64,000 nucleotides of DNA, taken from contig NZ_SLVX01000002.1 in NCBI RefSeq assembly GCF_004341885.1, forward strand, positions 248,001 to 312,000. The letters run 5' to 3'. A model generated the notes under the pieces. That model had not been told where the DNA came from, ran no database searches, and was given only the letters and a program-made list of their open reading frames with translations. The stretch comes from Shinella granuli. GTDB taxonomy: Bacteria > Pseudomonadota > Alphaproteobacteria > Rhizobiales > Rhizobiaceae. The position numbers and the translations under genes were made by a program. Position 1 is the stretch's first letter. Every line of letters begins with the position of its first letter. Below, piece by piece: positions 55,459-64,000 of this stretch.

Positions 55459-56540
55459 TAGCCATCCTCCTGATGGAGAAGAATCGTCGCGCCCAAGGAC
55501 ATTGCGACGACCACGGGGAGCCAGGCCGCAACGAACGGAGGTACAACACCGCTGCTTCCGAATGCTTTCACAAGCACGGTGACGACATAAAGCATGAAGC
55601 CCGACAGGATTCCACCCAGAATCACCGCACGCGATTGATTAAACCGGCTAAATTTTAATGATACACAGGCTGCGATCAGCGTCATGGCAACCAGAAGCAG
55701 CGGCAGCGACAGCAAGGAATGGAACTGCGTTTCCATCGCATCCGTGGGGAATCCGAAGGACTTTGCCGCCTCGATCTTGCGTCCAAGGCTCAAAAACGGA
55801 ATGGATTCAGGCTTTTCGAGGCTCTCCTGAACGAATTCCCGTTTCAGGTTGGTACGAAGCTGTACCTCGTCGAGACGGACCGGCAATTCGCCGTTGCGCG
55901 TCTCGTGCACGTTCTTAAGCAACCAGTAACCATCTTCCAAGGTCGCCGAATCGGCATCCTGCCGCAGAACGATGCGGCCGTCGGGATCGAAGTGGATGAC
56001 GGTAACGTTCACAAGGCGCGTGCCGCCGTCGAGAACCGCCTTGGCGCCGATGATCGCCTGGTCGTCGCCATGGATCTGGCGCAGCCATGGCACGGCGGTC
56101 TCGGTGCGCGCGGCGTTGCTGGCGCCCCAGCCCGCTTCCAGCTCCGCCGCCTTCTTGGCGCCCCAGGCGGCGATCGGGTTGATGGCGAGCACGGCCGCGA
56201 TGCCGAACAGGAAGGCGCCGATGATGAAGGGGCGCAGGAACTGCCAGGCCGAAATGCCGGCGGCGCGCGTGACGACGAGCTCGTAGCGGCGGTTGAGCGA
56301 GATCAGCGCCGCCATGCCGGCAAAGAGCGCCACGAAGGGCACGGTCTGCATCAGAATCATCGGGATGCGCAGCGCCGTCACCAGCAGGCCGCTCGTCAGC
56401 GTATAGCCCGGCAGCACGCCGACACGGTTCGACATCTCGCTGAAATCGATGATGAAGATCAGCGAGAAGATGCCGAGCAGGAACCAGATGGTGGTGATGA
56501 TGTAGCGGCGGAAGAAATAGAAGCCGAGCGTCGGTATCAT
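55458..56540 (-). CDS. lptG: LPS export permease LptG
   Basis: 360 residues with six membrane helices (three at each end) and a periplasmic beta-jellyroll in the middle. Inner-membrane partner of LptF in the LptB2FG transporter. Start overlaps the lptF stop (ATGA). Confidence 0.92.
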   Translation of the reverse strand: MIPTLGFYFFRRYIITTIWFLLGIFSLIFIIDFSEMSNRVGVLPGYTLTSGLLVTALRIPMILMQTVPFVALFAGMAALISLNRRYELVVTRAAGISAWQFLRPFIIGAFLFGIAAVLAINPIAAWGAKKAAELEAGWGASNAARTETAVPWLRQIHGDDQAIIGAKAVLDGGTRLVNVTVIHFDPDGRIVLRQDADSATLEDGYWLLKNVHETRNGELPVRLDEVQLRTNLKREFVQESLEKPESIPFLSLGRKIEAAKSFGFPTDAMETQFHSLLSLPLLLVAMTLIAACVSLKFSRFNQSRAVILGGILSGFMLYVVTVLVKAFGSSGVVPPFVAAWLPVVVAMSLGATILLHQEDG

Positions 56541-57721
56541 GGCGTGCCGCCCCCGCCGGTGGAGGGAGAGCCTGCCCGCGTGAAACGCGCCAGCAGCCGG
56601 TCGCGCAGGTCCGCCAGCCGCTCGCCCAGCGTCACGGGAATGTCGAGGCTCTTGTTGCGTCCGAGATAACGGATCGCCAGCGCCGCGGTGATGACGGGGA
56701 TGAGATACATGATCGGGATATAATAGGGGGATTCGTCCGCATTGTTCGATGCGTAGAAGCTCGCCCAGCGCACGAAGAGGGCGGTCAGCAGCGCCGTGAT
56801 CATCGGATGCACGCGCGCCTCGCGGTGCGAGCGCGCATCGCCGCTGACGACGAGCGCGATGAGGCCGAAGACCGCCGGGAAGAGCCATTCGGTGAAACGG
56901 CGATGGATCTCGGCGGTGAAGGCGCCGGGATTCTTCTGGTATTGCGGATCGGTGGGATCCGGATCGAAGAGATAGATGAGGTCGCGATCCTTGGCCCTGA
57001 TGTTGGATTTGCCGACGCTCTGGGTGAGGTCGGCAAGGTCGAAGGCATAGGAATCGAACTTGATGATCGAGACGTTGCCGTCGGGCAGCTTGCGGTGCAC
57101 CTCGCCGTCCTTCATGACGAGCGCCGAGCTGTTCTCGTCCACCGCGCCCTCGCGGGCATAGTAGACGAGCTCGAAGCGCGGGTCGCGCGTATCGGCGACG
57201 AAGAGGCCGCCGAGCACGCCGCCATTGCGCCGTTCCGCCACCTGCACGTAGAGGCCGTCGGTGATCTTGCGGAAGGTGTTCTCCTGCACGACGGCGGACA
57301 GCATGTCGGCATGGGCCGTCGCGATCATCTTGCGCACGGCGGTGCGCGAATAGGGCTCGACGAAATTGTCGACGGCGAAGGAGACGAAGCTCATCGCCAC
57401 CGCAAGAATCATCACCGGACGGATGATCGTCGCCCGCGACGCGCCCGCCGAGTTCAGCACCGTCAGCTCCGAATCAGAGTTCATGACGGTCAGCGTCTGC
57501 GACACGCCGATGACCAGCGCGAAGGGCAGGATGATCGGGATGACCGAGGGCAGGACCAGCGATGCCAGCTTCAGGAAGGCGAAGATCGACTGGCCGCTGT
57601 CGGTGACGAGGTTGATGCTGCCGAGCGCCTGCGTGACCCAGACGATGCCGAGCAGGGGCACGAGCGTGGCGACGAACATGAGCGACGCCCGCCGCAGGAT
57701 ATAGCGCTCGATCAGTTTCAT
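56537..57721 (-). CDS. lptF: LPS export permease LptF
   Basis: 394 residues. YIYR/YILRR start (MKLIERYILRRASLMFV), SDSELTVLNSAGAS cytoplasmic coupling helix between helices 2 and 3, and a Pro/Gly-rich C-terminus. First gene of lptF-lptG-lptD-surA-pdxA-rsmA, and divergent from pepA across 268 bp that hold both promoters. Confidence 0.93.
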   Translation of the reverse strand: MKLIERYILRRASLMFVATLVPLLGIVWVTQALGSINLVTDSGQSIFAFLKLASLVLPSVIPIILPFALVIGVSQTLTVMNSDSELTVLNSAGASRATIIRPVMILAVAMSFVSFAVDNFVEPYSRTAVRKMIATAHADMLSAVVQENTFRKITDGLYVQVAERRNGGVLGGLFVADTRDPRFELVYYAREGAVDENSSALVMKDGEVHRKLPDGNVSIIKFDSYAFDLADLTQSVGKSNIRAKDRDLIYLFDPDPTDPQYQKNPGAFTAEIHRRFTEWLFPAVFGLIALVVSGDARSHREARVHPMITALLTALFVRWASFYASNNADESPYYIPIMYLIPVITAALAIRYLGRNKSLDIPVTLGERLADLRDRLLARFTRAGSPSTGGGGTP

Positions 57722-57989
57722 CGTTTCGTCCGCGTTTCCGACAAGCGGCTCCGGCCTCGTGCAGGGGCACCCATCGGAACAGCCATGGGCATATAAGCTT
57801 TCTTCAGGCTGATGCCATAGGCGGGAGTCTCTCCGGCCGAGGAAAATTTATGGCGAACAAGCATGCCTGACAATCTGTAAACAAGGTGCCGCATCTTGCC
57901 AAGCGCCGCAAAAGCGACAAGGAATTGATGAGATTGGCGGCCTCCCGGGCGGGACGACAGGCCTGCCGGCATTATATTCGGAGTAAGTC

Positions 57990-59480
57990 ATGGCTTCCAG
58001 ATTCGACATCGGTTTCGCAAAGACGGCACGCGCTTCGGGCGGCCTTGCGATCCTCCTGCAGATTGCGAGCGAGACCGCCGCCGGTCTCGGCGAGGTCGAT
58101 CCGGAAGGTGTCGTCGCCCGTGCGGCGGGCGTCGCGAAATTTTCGGGCAAGGCCCTGAAGACACTCGACGTCCTGGCGCCGCATGGCGCGCCCGTGGACC
58201 GCATCCTCGTGCTCGGCCTCGGCGAAGCGGAAAAACTCGTGGCCCATGACTGGCTGAAGGCCGGCGGCGCCGCCGTCGCCAAGATCGGCCGCGCGGAGAA
58301 GGCGACGATCTATCTCGATGCACCGGGCGTCACCGTGACGGCGAAGAACGCCGCCGATTTCGCCCTCGGCCTGCAGCTCGGCGCCTACAGCTTCGACACC
58401 TACAAGACGAAGAAGGGCGAGGACGACGAGGCGAAGAACGGCAAGCCCGTGAAGGTGACGATCGTCACCGCCGTCGCCAGCGCCGCCAAAAAGGCGAACG
58501 AGGTGTCCGATGCCGTCGCCGAGGGCGTGATTCTCGCCCGCAATCTCGTCAACGAGCCGGCCAACGTGCTCGGCCCTGTGGAATTCGCCGACAAGGCCAG
58601 GGCGCTGGAAAAGCTCGGCGTCGAGGTGGACATCCTCACCGAGCGCGAGATGAAGAAGCTCGGCATGGCCGCGCTGCTCGGCGTCGCGCAGGGCTCCGTG
58701 CGCCCGCCGCGCCTTGCGATCATGCAGTGGAAGGGCGGCAAGGAGAAGGACCGGCCGATCGCCTTCATCGGCAAGGGCGTCGTCTTCGACACGGGCGGCA
58801 TCTCCATCAAGCCGGCCGCCGGCATGGAGGACATGAAGGGCGACATGGGGGGCGCCGCCGCCGTCATCGGCCTCATGCACACGCTCGCCGCCCGCAAGGC
58901 GAAGGCCAATGTCGTCGGCATCCTCGGCCTTGTGGAAAACATGCCGGACGGCAACGCCCAGCGACCCGGCGACATCGTCAAGTCGATGTCCGGCCAGACG
59001 ATCGAGGTCATCAACACCGATGCCGAAGGCCGCCTCGTGCTGTGCGATGCGCTCTGGTACTGCAACGAGACGTTCAAGCCGCAGTTCATGGTCAACCTCG
59101 CGACGCTGACCGGCGCGATCCTGGTCGCGCTCGGCAGCCATCATGCCGGCCTCTTCTCCAACGACGACACGCTCGCCGCGCGCCTCACCGCCGCCGGCCT
59201 CTCGACGAACGAGCGCCTGTGGCGCATGCCGCTCGGCCGCGAATACGACAAGATGATCGACAGCAAGTTCGCCGACATGAAGAACACCGGCGGGCGCCAT
59301 GCCGGCTCGATCACCGCCGCGCAGTTCCTGCAGCGTTTCGTCAAGGACACGCCCTGGGCGCATCTCGACATCGCCGGCACGGCCATGGGCTCGCCGTCGG
59401 ACGAGATCAACCAGTCCTGGGGCTCCGGCTTCGGCGTGCGCCTGCTGGATGAGCTGGTGCGCGCGAACTACGAAGGGTGA
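57990..59480 (+). CDS. pepA: Leucyl aminopeptidase (M17)
   Basis: 496 residues. Two-metal cytosol aminopeptidase: [24 protein letters not shown], and the signature NTDAEGRL. Degrades cytosolic peptides; in some bacteria PepA also binds DNA. GGAGTAAGTC precedes the ATG. holC follows eight bases later. Confidence 0.95.
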   Translation: MASRFDIGFAKTARASGGLAILLQIASETAAGLGEVDPEGVVARAAGVAKFSGKALKTLDVLAPHGAPVDRILVLGLGEAEKLVAHDWLKAGGAAVAKIGRAEKATIYLDAPGVTVTAKNAADFALGLQLGAYSFDTYKTKKGEDDEAKNGKPVKVTIVTAVASAAKKANEVSDAVAEGVILARNLVNEPANVLGPVEFADKARALEKLGVEVDILTEREMKKLGMAALLGVAQGSVRPPRLAIMQWKGGKEKDRPIAFIGKGVVFDTGGISIKPAAGMEDMKGDMGGAAAVIGLMHTLAARKAKANVVGILGLVENMPDGNAQRPGDIVKSMSGQTIEVINTDAEGRLVLCDALWYCNETFKPQFMVNLATLTGAILVALGSHHAGLFSNDDTLAARLTAAGLSTNERLWRMPLGREYDKMIDSKFADMKNTGGRHAGSITAAQFLQRFVKDTPWAHLDIAGTAMGSPSDEINQSWGSGFGVRLLDELVRANYEG

Positions 59481-59487
59481 GGAGAGG

Positions 59488-59937
59488 GTGAGCGAGGTCC
59501 TCTTCTACCACCTGACCGAATCGAAGCTCGAGGACGCGCTGCCGCCGCTCCTCGACAAGAGCCTCGAACGCGGCTGGCGCGTCGTTGTGCAGACCGGCGA
59601 CGCGGAGCGGCGCGATGCGCTCGACACGCATCTGTGGACCTTCCGCGAGGACAGCTTTCTGCCGCACGGCACCGACGAGCAGGCCTTTCCGGCCGAACAG
59701 CCGGTGCTGCTGACGACCGCCGCCGACAATGCGAACGGCGCGACGGTGCGCTTCCTCGTCGCCGGCGCCGCGCCGCCGCCGCTCGACGCCTATGAGCGCG
59801 TCATCTTCATGTTCGACGGCTACGACCAGGCGGAGGTGGAGACGGCGCGCGAACACTGGAAGCGCCTGAAAGGCGAGGGGCACCAGCTCACCTACTGGCA
59901 GCAGAACAGCGACGGGCGCTGGATGAAGAAGGCGTGA
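59488..59937 (+). CDS. holC: DNA polymerase III chi subunit
   Basis: 149 residues, starting with GTG shortly after pepA. VLFYHLTESKLEDALPPLLDKSL and the YERVIFMFDGYD block match HolC, which links the clamp loader to SSB. The pepA-holC linkage is widespread in proteobacteria. Confidence 0.92.
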   Translation: MSEVLFYHLTESKLEDALPPLLDKSLERGWRVVVQTGDAERRDALDTHLWTFREDSFLPHGTDEQAFPAEQPVLLTTAADNANGATVRFLVAGAAPPPLDAYERVIFMFDGYDQAEVETAREHWKRLKGEGHQLTYWQQNSDGRWMKKA

Positions 59938-59964
59938 GGGCCACGTTTCGGCCTCCGCCAGTTG

Positions 59965-60096
59965 CCCCTCACCCTAACCCTCTCCCCGCAAGCGGGGACG
60001 TGCCCCTGCCGAACGTCATTGGTTGGGGAAACCGGTGTGGCACATTTCCTTCTCCCCGCTTGCGGGGAGAAGGTGGCCGGCAGGCCGGATGAGGGG
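59965..60096. repeat. Rhizobial palindromic intergenic repeat, long form with trimmed first hairpin
   Basis: CCCCTCACCCTAACCC to GGATGAGGGG; the first hairpin lacks the GAGAG bases seen at 28295 and 49947 (CCCCGCAAGCGGGGACG), while the second hairpin is intact. Between convergent holC and the dehydrogenase gene. Confidence 0.85.
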
Positions 60097-60110
60097 CTTC
60101 CCCCGGCGCC

Positions 60111-61037
60111 TCAATCGAAAAACGCCTCGACGAACTTGCGCCGCCCCAGCATGAAGGCATCGGCGACGTGGCGCAGCGGCGCGAGGTCGACATCCGATTT
60201 CCCGGCCTTCACCAGTTCGGCGAAGCGCCTGTAGAGCATCGGATATTCCTGCTCCGGCTCCGCGTGCACCAGCTTGCCGTCGATGGAGAGCTTCGCGCCG
60301 CCCTCCGACAGCACCATCTCCCCGGCGTCCGTCTGCGCAACGATATCCCAGCTCTGCTTGCCGGTCTGCCGCCAGTCGAATTCGGCGGCAAGGTCGAGGC
60401 CCCTGGCTTCGGTGAAGGTCAACGCGGCGGCAATCGGCGCGTCGCGGTTCTCGGGGAATTCCAGCGTGGCCGCGGTGAGGAAGACCGGGCGCGGCAGGAT
60501 GTGGGTGACGATGGAGAGCGCGTTGATGCCCGGATCGAAGACGCCGAGGCCGCCCGCCTGCCAGATCCACTCCTGGTTCGGATGCCAGTGGCGCACGTCC
60601 TCCTTCCAGATCACCCGCATGGAGCGGATCGTCGTGCCGGCAAGGAAGGCCTTCGCCGCTTCGACGGCCGGGGCATAGCGCGAATGCCAACTGGCGAAGA
60701 GCGTGAGGCCCCTGGCGGCGGCGAGCGATTCGAGGTCGGCGACCTCGGACAGCGTCGCGCCCGGCGGCTTTTCCAGGAAGACATGCTTGCCCGCCGAAAG
60801 CGCCTTTTCCGCCGCCTCGTAGCGGTATTGCGGCGGCATGCAGAGCGAGACGGCCTCGATGGCGGGGACAGCGGCCAGCATCGCGTCGATCGAGGTGAAA
60901 TTGTCGATCCCGTCGACCATGCCCTGGCGGCTCGCAGCGGCGATAAGCTGGTAGTCGCCGTTCTTCGCCACGGCCGGAAGATGCTGGTCACGCGCGATCT
61001 TGCCGACGCCGACGATTGCGAGATTGATCGGGGACAT
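60111..61037 (-). CDS. Gfo/Idh family aldose dehydrogenase (galactose/arabinose 1-dehydrogenase-like)
   Basis: 308 residues. NAD(P)-binding start LAIVGVGKIARDQHLPAV, EKPPGATLSEV with the catalytic Lys, SWHSRYAPAVE, RVIWKEDVRHWHPNQEWIW, and GLGVFDPGINALSIVTHILPR. These blocks match L-arabinose/D-galactose 1-dehydrogenases of the Azospirillum type from memory. Oxidises the sugar to a lactone, then to sugar acids. A short TCAT/ATGA dyad lies upstream at 61048-61059. Confidence 0.82.
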   Translation of the reverse strand: MSPINLAIVGVGKIARDQHLPAVAKNGDYQLIAAASRQGMVDGIDNFTSIDAMLAAVPAIEAVSLCMPPQYRYEAAEKALSAGKHVFLEKPPGATLSEVADLESLAAARGLTLFASWHSRYAPAVEAAKAFLAGTTIRSMRVIWKEDVRHWHPNQEWIWQAGGLGVFDPGINALSIVTHILPRPVFLTAATLEFPENRDAPIAAALTFTEARGLDLAAEFDWRQTGKQSWDIVAQTDAGEMVLSEGGAKLSIDGKLVHAEPEQEYPMLYRRFAELVKAGKSDVDLAPLRHVADAFMLGRRKFVEAFFD

Positions 61038-61284
61038 GGCTCCACCCTCATTTGTATGATGATTGGGCGCTGTTGTAGCAGAACGGCCGTCGGGGGCAAG
61101 GGCGCCCATGCACGCATATCTGCCTACCGTTTGTGCAATGCGGCCGAAGCCATATTCGTCTTTCGTCTAATGCCGGCTCTCAGGCCGGGAAAACCGGGCC
61201 GCGGACTTGAAACGGGCCTTGAAATCGGCACTCTGCCTGTGCTTGGCACCAAAGCAATAACACACCAGGCGGGGAGGAGTTCTC

Positions 61285-61860
61285 ATGAAAGCGCTGCTGG
61301 CCTTCAGCCGGCTCATCGACGTGATCACGGAAAATATCGGGAAGGCCGTCGGCTGGCTGATCCTGATCGCCGTGCTCGTCAGTGCCGGAAATGCCGTCGT
61401 CCGAAAGGTCTTCAACACATCGTCCAACGCCTGGCTCGAGGCGCAATGGTATCTGTTCGGCGGAGCCTTCATGCTCGCCGCCGCCTATACGCTGGCGCAG
61501 AACGAGCATATCCGCATCGACGTGGTCTATGGCAAGTTCTCGCGCCGGGTGCAGCACTGGATCGACCTGCTCGGTCATATCCTGTTCCTGATGCCCTTCG
61601 TGCTGCTGATGGTCTATTTCCTCGTGCCCTATGTCGCGATGTCGTTCCGCTCTGGCGAGGGCTCTTCCAGCGCCGGCGGCCTGATCGTCTGGCCGGCCAA
61701 GGCCATCCTTCTGGCCGGCTTCGTGCTTCTGGCCTTCCAGGGCGTTTCCGAGATCATCAAGAAGATCGCCATCATGCGCGGCGACATGGAGGATCCGACG
61801 CCCTACGTGCCGACGCACGCTCCCCTCGATACGGCCATCGCAGAGGAGAAGGGCGCATGA
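61285..61860 (+). CDS. dctQ: TRAP transporter small permease (DctQ)
   Basis: 191 residues with four membrane helices, and NAWLEAQWYLFGGAFMLAAAYTLAQNEHIRIDVVYG as the DctQ signature region. GGGGAGGAG precedes the ATG. The stop overlaps the start of dctM (ATGA). Confidence 0.93.
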   Translation: MKALLAFSRLIDVITENIGKAVGWLILIAVLVSAGNAVVRKVFNTSSNAWLEAQWYLFGGAFMLAAAYTLAQNEHIRIDVVYGKFSRRVQHWIDLLGHILFLMPFVLLMVYFLVPYVAMSFRSGEGSSSAGGLIVWPAKAILLAGFVLLAFQGVSEIIKKIAIMRGDMEDPTPYVPTHAPLDTAIAEEKGA

Positions 61861-63632
61861 TCGAATTCATCGCGGAAAACCTTGCGCCGATCATGTTCGT
61901 GTCGCTGATCGTGTTCCTGCTGCTGGGCTATCCGGTGGCATTCGCGCTCGCGGCGAACGGCCTGCTCTTCTTCATCGTCGGCGTGGAGCTCGCCCCGCTC
62001 TCCGATTCGATCAACCTGTCCTGGCCGCTGCTGAACGCGATGCCGGAACGGCTGTGGGGGGTGATGTCGAACGACACATTGCTCGCCATCCCCTTCTTCA
62101 CCTTCATGGGGATCGTGCTCGAACGATCCGGCATGGCCGAGGACCTTCTCGACACGATCGGCCAGCTCTTCGGGCCGATCCGCGGCGGCCTTGCCTATGC
62201 GGTGATCTTCGTCGGCGCGCTGCTTGCCGCCACCACCGGCGTCGTCGCCGCGTCGGTCATCGCCATGGGCCTCATCTCGCTGCCGATCATGCTGCGCTAC
62301 GGCTATGACCGGTCGATCGCCTCGGGCGTCATCGCGGCCTCCGGCACGCTCGCGCAGATCATCCCGCCCTCGCTCGTCCTCATCGTGCTTGCCGACCAGC
62401 TCGGCCGCTCGGTCGGCGACATGTATGCCGGCGCGCTGATCCCCGGCCTGGTGCTGACCGGGCTCTACATGCTCTACATCCTGCTGATGACCTTCCTGAA
62501 GCGCGACTCCATGCCGGCGCTGCCGCTGGAGGCGCGTTCGCTCGGAGCCGGCATCACCTCGCTCTTCATTGCGCTCGTCGTCGCGGCCGGCATTGCCTAT
62601 GCGGCGCATGTCTACCTCTATCCGACCCATGGCGAGAATGCCGACATCCTCGGCGCGACCGTCGGCGTCGCCTTCATCTATGCCGTTGCGGTGGCGGACA
62701 AGGCGTTCGGCATCAACATGATGTCGCGGCTTGCCCAGCAGGTCATCATCGTGCTGATCCCGCCGCTGGCGCTGATCTTCCTCGTGCTCGGCACGATCTT
62801 CCTCGGCATCGCCACGCCGACGGAAGGCGGCGCCATGGGCGCGGTCGGCGCGCTCGTCATGGCGGCGGCCAAGGGCCGGCTCAGCATGGAGGTGGTCCGT
62901 TCGGCGCTCACCTCCACCACTCGCCTCTCGGCCTTCGTGATGTTCATCCTCATCGGCGCCCGCGTCTTCTCGCTCACCTTCTACGGCGTGAACGGGCATC
63001 TGTGGGTGGAGCATCTGCTGGTCTCGCTGCCGGGCGGCGAGACGGGCTTCCTGATCGCGGTGAACGTGCTGGTCTTCTTCCTGGCGTTCTTCCTCGATTT
63101 CTTCGAGCTCGCCTTCATCATCGTGCCGCTGCTCGCGCCGGCCGCCGACAAGCTCGGCATCGACCTCATTTGGTTCGGCGTGCTGCTCGGCATCAACATG
63201 CAGACGAGCTTCATGCACCCGCCCTTCGGCTTTGCATTGTTCTATCTGCGCTCGGTCGCCGCCAAGGTGCCCTATCTCGACAAGGTGACGGGCAAGGTGA
63301 CGCAGCCGGTGACGACGGGGCAGATCTACTGGGGCGCCGTGCCCTTCGTCGGCATCCAGATCCTCATGGTCGGCCTGACCATCCTCTTCCCGAGCATGGT
63401 CATGCACTACAAGGGCGAGGGCACCGGCATCGATCCCGCGACGATCAAGATCGAGGTGCCGGGCTTCGGCAGCGGCCTGACGCTGCCCGACAATGGCGGC
63501 GGCCTCGGCCTTCCGGGCGGCCTGCAGCTTCCCGCCGGCAACCCGCTGGAAGGCGGCGGCGAGAAGCCGGCCGAGCAGGGCGGCGAACAGAAGCCCGCCA
63601 CGGACCTTTCCAGTCCGCCGTCCTTCAACTGA
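61857..63632 (+). CDS. dctM: TRAP transporter large permease (DctM), long form
   Basis: 591 residues with about 12-14 membrane helices; FTFMGIVLERSGMAEDLLDTI, GVVAASVIAMGLISLPIMLRYGY and IATPTEGGAMGA are DctM landmarks. Typical DctM is near 430 residues; extra length lies in a middle segment (about 215-290) and a Gly/Pro-rich tail after about residue 520. The substrate is probably an organic acid or sugar acid, but cannot be inferred. Confidence 0.92.
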   Translation: MIEFIAENLAPIMFVSLIVFLLLGYPVAFALAANGLLFFIVGVELAPLSDSINLSWPLLNAMPERLWGVMSNDTLLAIPFFTFMGIVLERSGMAEDLLDTIGQLFGPIRGGLAYAVIFVGALLAATTGVVAASVIAMGLISLPIMLRYGYDRSIASGVIAASGTLAQIIPPSLVLIVLADQLGRSVGDMYAGALIPGLVLTGLYMLYILLMTFLKRDSMPALPLEARSLGAGITSLFIALVVAAGIAYAAHVYLYPTHGENADILGATVGVAFIYAVAVADKAFGINMMSRLAQQVIIVLIPPLALIFLVLGTIFLGIATPTEGGAMGAVGALVMAAAKGRLSMEVVRSALTSTTRLSAFVMFILIGARVFSLTFYGVNGHLWVEHLLVSLPGGETGFLIAVNVLVFFLAFFLDFFELAFIIVPLLAPAADKLGIDLIWFGVLLGINMQTSFMHPPFGFALFYLRSVAAKVPYLDKVTGKVTQPVTTGQIYWGAVPFVGIQILMVGLTILFPSMVMHYKGEGTGIDPATIKIEVPGFGSGLTLPDNGGGLGLPGGLQLPAGNPLEGGGEKPAEQGGEQKPATDLSSPPSFN

Positions 63633-63643
63633 AGACCTGCCAT

Positions 63644-63668
63644 GGGGCCGGCGCAAGCCGGCCCCTTT
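63644..63668 (+). terminator. Terminator after dctM
   Basis: GGGGCCGGC/GCCGGCCCC with a GCAA loop, then TTT, 11 bp past the dctM stop. Confidence 0.8.
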
Positions 63669-63693
63669 GCATCGAACAGCCCGAGCCAAAGAA

Positions 63694-63723
63694 AAACCCC
63701 GGAGCATCGCTGCTCCGGGGTTT
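63694..63723. terminator. Bidirectional terminator between dctM and dctP
   Basis: AAACCCCGGAGCA/TGCTCCGGGGTTT, a perfect 13-bp stem with a TCGC loop and A/T ends on both sides, between the convergent genes. Confidence 0.85.
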
Positions 63724-63748
63724 CTCGCATTTACCGTTCCCGCAGGGC

Positions 63749-64000
<252 letters not shown>

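Noticed and set aside
60168-61856. Long frame upstream of dctM in the same register
   Set aside because: It overlaps the dehydrogenase in antisense and dctQ out of frame; the real start is the ATG overlapping the dctQ stop.

Overview
The window is a 64 kb piece of a high-GC alphaproteobacterial chromosome. Gene content and order fit the family Rhizobiaceae (Rhizobium, Agrobacterium, Ensifer or Shinella type). The evidence is the block rpsF-rpsR-DUF2232-rplI-dnaB-alr-radA-cvpA-purF, the block lptF-lptG-lptD-surA-pdxA-rsmA, fabD-fabG-acpP-fabF-mltG-yicC-gmk, and several families of palindromic intergenic repeats common in rhizobia. I do not name a genus. Most of the window is core chromosome. 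I see no insertion sequence, prophage, CRISPR array, tRNA or rRNA.

Layout. 1-8.1 kb: the 3' end of nadC, a periplasmic Cu/Zn superoxide dismutase, a leftward chain of overlapping genes (ygfZ, HD hydrolase, phosphatase, a Nudix-derived NadQ-like regulator, mscS), four small leftward genes, and an SRAP-domain protein. 8.1-8.6 kb: two tiny related genes. 8.9-13.7 kb: cysS with a compositionally foreign 3' segment, a vapBC pair, three tandem GFA-family genes with a micro-ORF between two of them, and a proline iminopeptidase. 13.8-17.7 kb: citramalate synthase, RarD-type transporter, acetyltransferase, LOG-family protein. 17.9-24.9 kb: a large membrane-anchored LysM protein, an Atm1-type ABC exporter, a VOC protein, then psd and pssA (phosphatidylethanolamine synthesis). 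25-28.3 kb: a MarR-MFS-HlyD efflux operon. 28.4-40.8 kb is almost entirely leftward housekeeping: SDR, purF, cvpA, radA, alr, dnaB, cfa and the S6/S18/L9 operon. 42.8-49.9 kb: fatty acid synthesis, then mltG, yicC and gmk. 50-57.7 kb: the LptF/G/D, SurA, PdxA, RsmA operon. 58-64 kb: pepA-holC, an aldose 1-dehydrogenase, and a TRAP transporter whose binding protein gene enters from the right edge in convergent orientation.

Functional themes are envelope lipid assembly (psd, pssA, fab genes, cfa, lptDFG), replication and repair (dnaB, radA, SRAP protein, holC), translation (cysS, S6, S18, L9, rsmA) and NAD biosynthesis with its probable regulator.

The observations most worth checking are: a consensus sliding-clamp-binding pentapeptide at the extreme C-terminus of the SRAP protein; a pair of paralogous micro-proteins; the mosaic cysS; the three diverging GFA genes; inverted arrays of a TAGGCAR heptamer placed between consecutive lipid-synthesis genes at two loci; and a perfect 12-bp inverted repeat lying against the rarD start codon.
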